From Eustoma russellianum (taxonomy: Eukaryota; Streptophyta; Magnoliopsida; Gentianales; Gentianaceae), in contig AP025042.1 of assembly GCA_036186865.1 (NCBI GenBank), forward strand, positions 36,161,133 through 36,225,132: a stretch of DNA of 64,000 nt, in the 5' to 3' direction. The stretch's first letter is position 1. The letters are not shown here. More model-generated notes on the stretch are below. The model ran no database searches, was not told the origin of the DNA, and saw only the letters and a program-made list of their open reading frames with translations.

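Noticed and set aside
1..64000. tRNA or other structural RNA genes
   Set aside because: The only tRNA-related words are the primer-binding sites of the copia elements; no cloverleaf was recognised.
1..64000. A new defence, biosynthetic or other gene system
   Set aside because: All sizeable coding traces belong to one host gene or to known classes of transposon; nothing in the window supports a new system.

Overview
The window is plant nuclear DNA, from a eudicot as far as I can tell; I cannot name the species. It carries the middle of one very large plus-strand gene, cut at both ends, encoding a VPS13-family bridge-like lipid transfer protein. I find eighteen exons (577 to 64000, about 1170 residues in total). 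Most have GT..AG borders, and reading phase is kept from each exon to the next.

About 58 kb of the 64 kb is four giant introns: 1743-12871, 13452-27989, 30466-53990 and 54971-63871. They are filled with retrotransposons, many inserted into one another. I name them here: C1 (2774-7118, minus), C2 (15330-20316, plus), C3 (20328-26193, minus), C4 (30583-31680 plus 50570 to about 51790, minus), C5 (31681-50569, plus), C6 (35723-47752, minus), C7 (41638-47531, minus) and C8 (about 59031 to 63055, minus). All are Ty1/copia. C1-C7 belong to one short-LTR group; C8 is a different, SIRE-like lineage. For C1, C2, C3, C5, C6 and C7 both LTRs and an identical 5-bp target duplication can be read directly.

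Intron by intron. Intron 1743-12871: a 5'-truncated L1-type LINE (LINE-A) split by C1 and by a solo LTR, then a minus-strand LINE end and an RTE-type LINE 3' end. Intron 13452-27989: LINE-B, whose ORF1 and ORF2 are separated by C2 and C3, which landed six bases apart. Intron 30466-53990: a stack of C4 holding C5, which holds both a Mutator-like DNA element (33065-34263) and C6, which itself holds C7; then LINE scraps and a 10-N assembly gap. Intron 54971-63871: LINE-C ORF1 and ORF2, broken by the 5' half of C8, whose LTR region holds a roughly 114-bp tandem repeat.

C3 and C6 keep one uninterrupted gag-pol frame and nearly identical or identical LTRs, so they are recent insertions. C7 has identical LTRs but a deletion in RNase H. 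I found no RNA gene, CRISPR array or clearly new biological system. The most notable points are the fully resolvable nested stack, a 12-bp stem conserved in two LINE 3' ends, and the long-TIR DNA element that may carry captured sequence.
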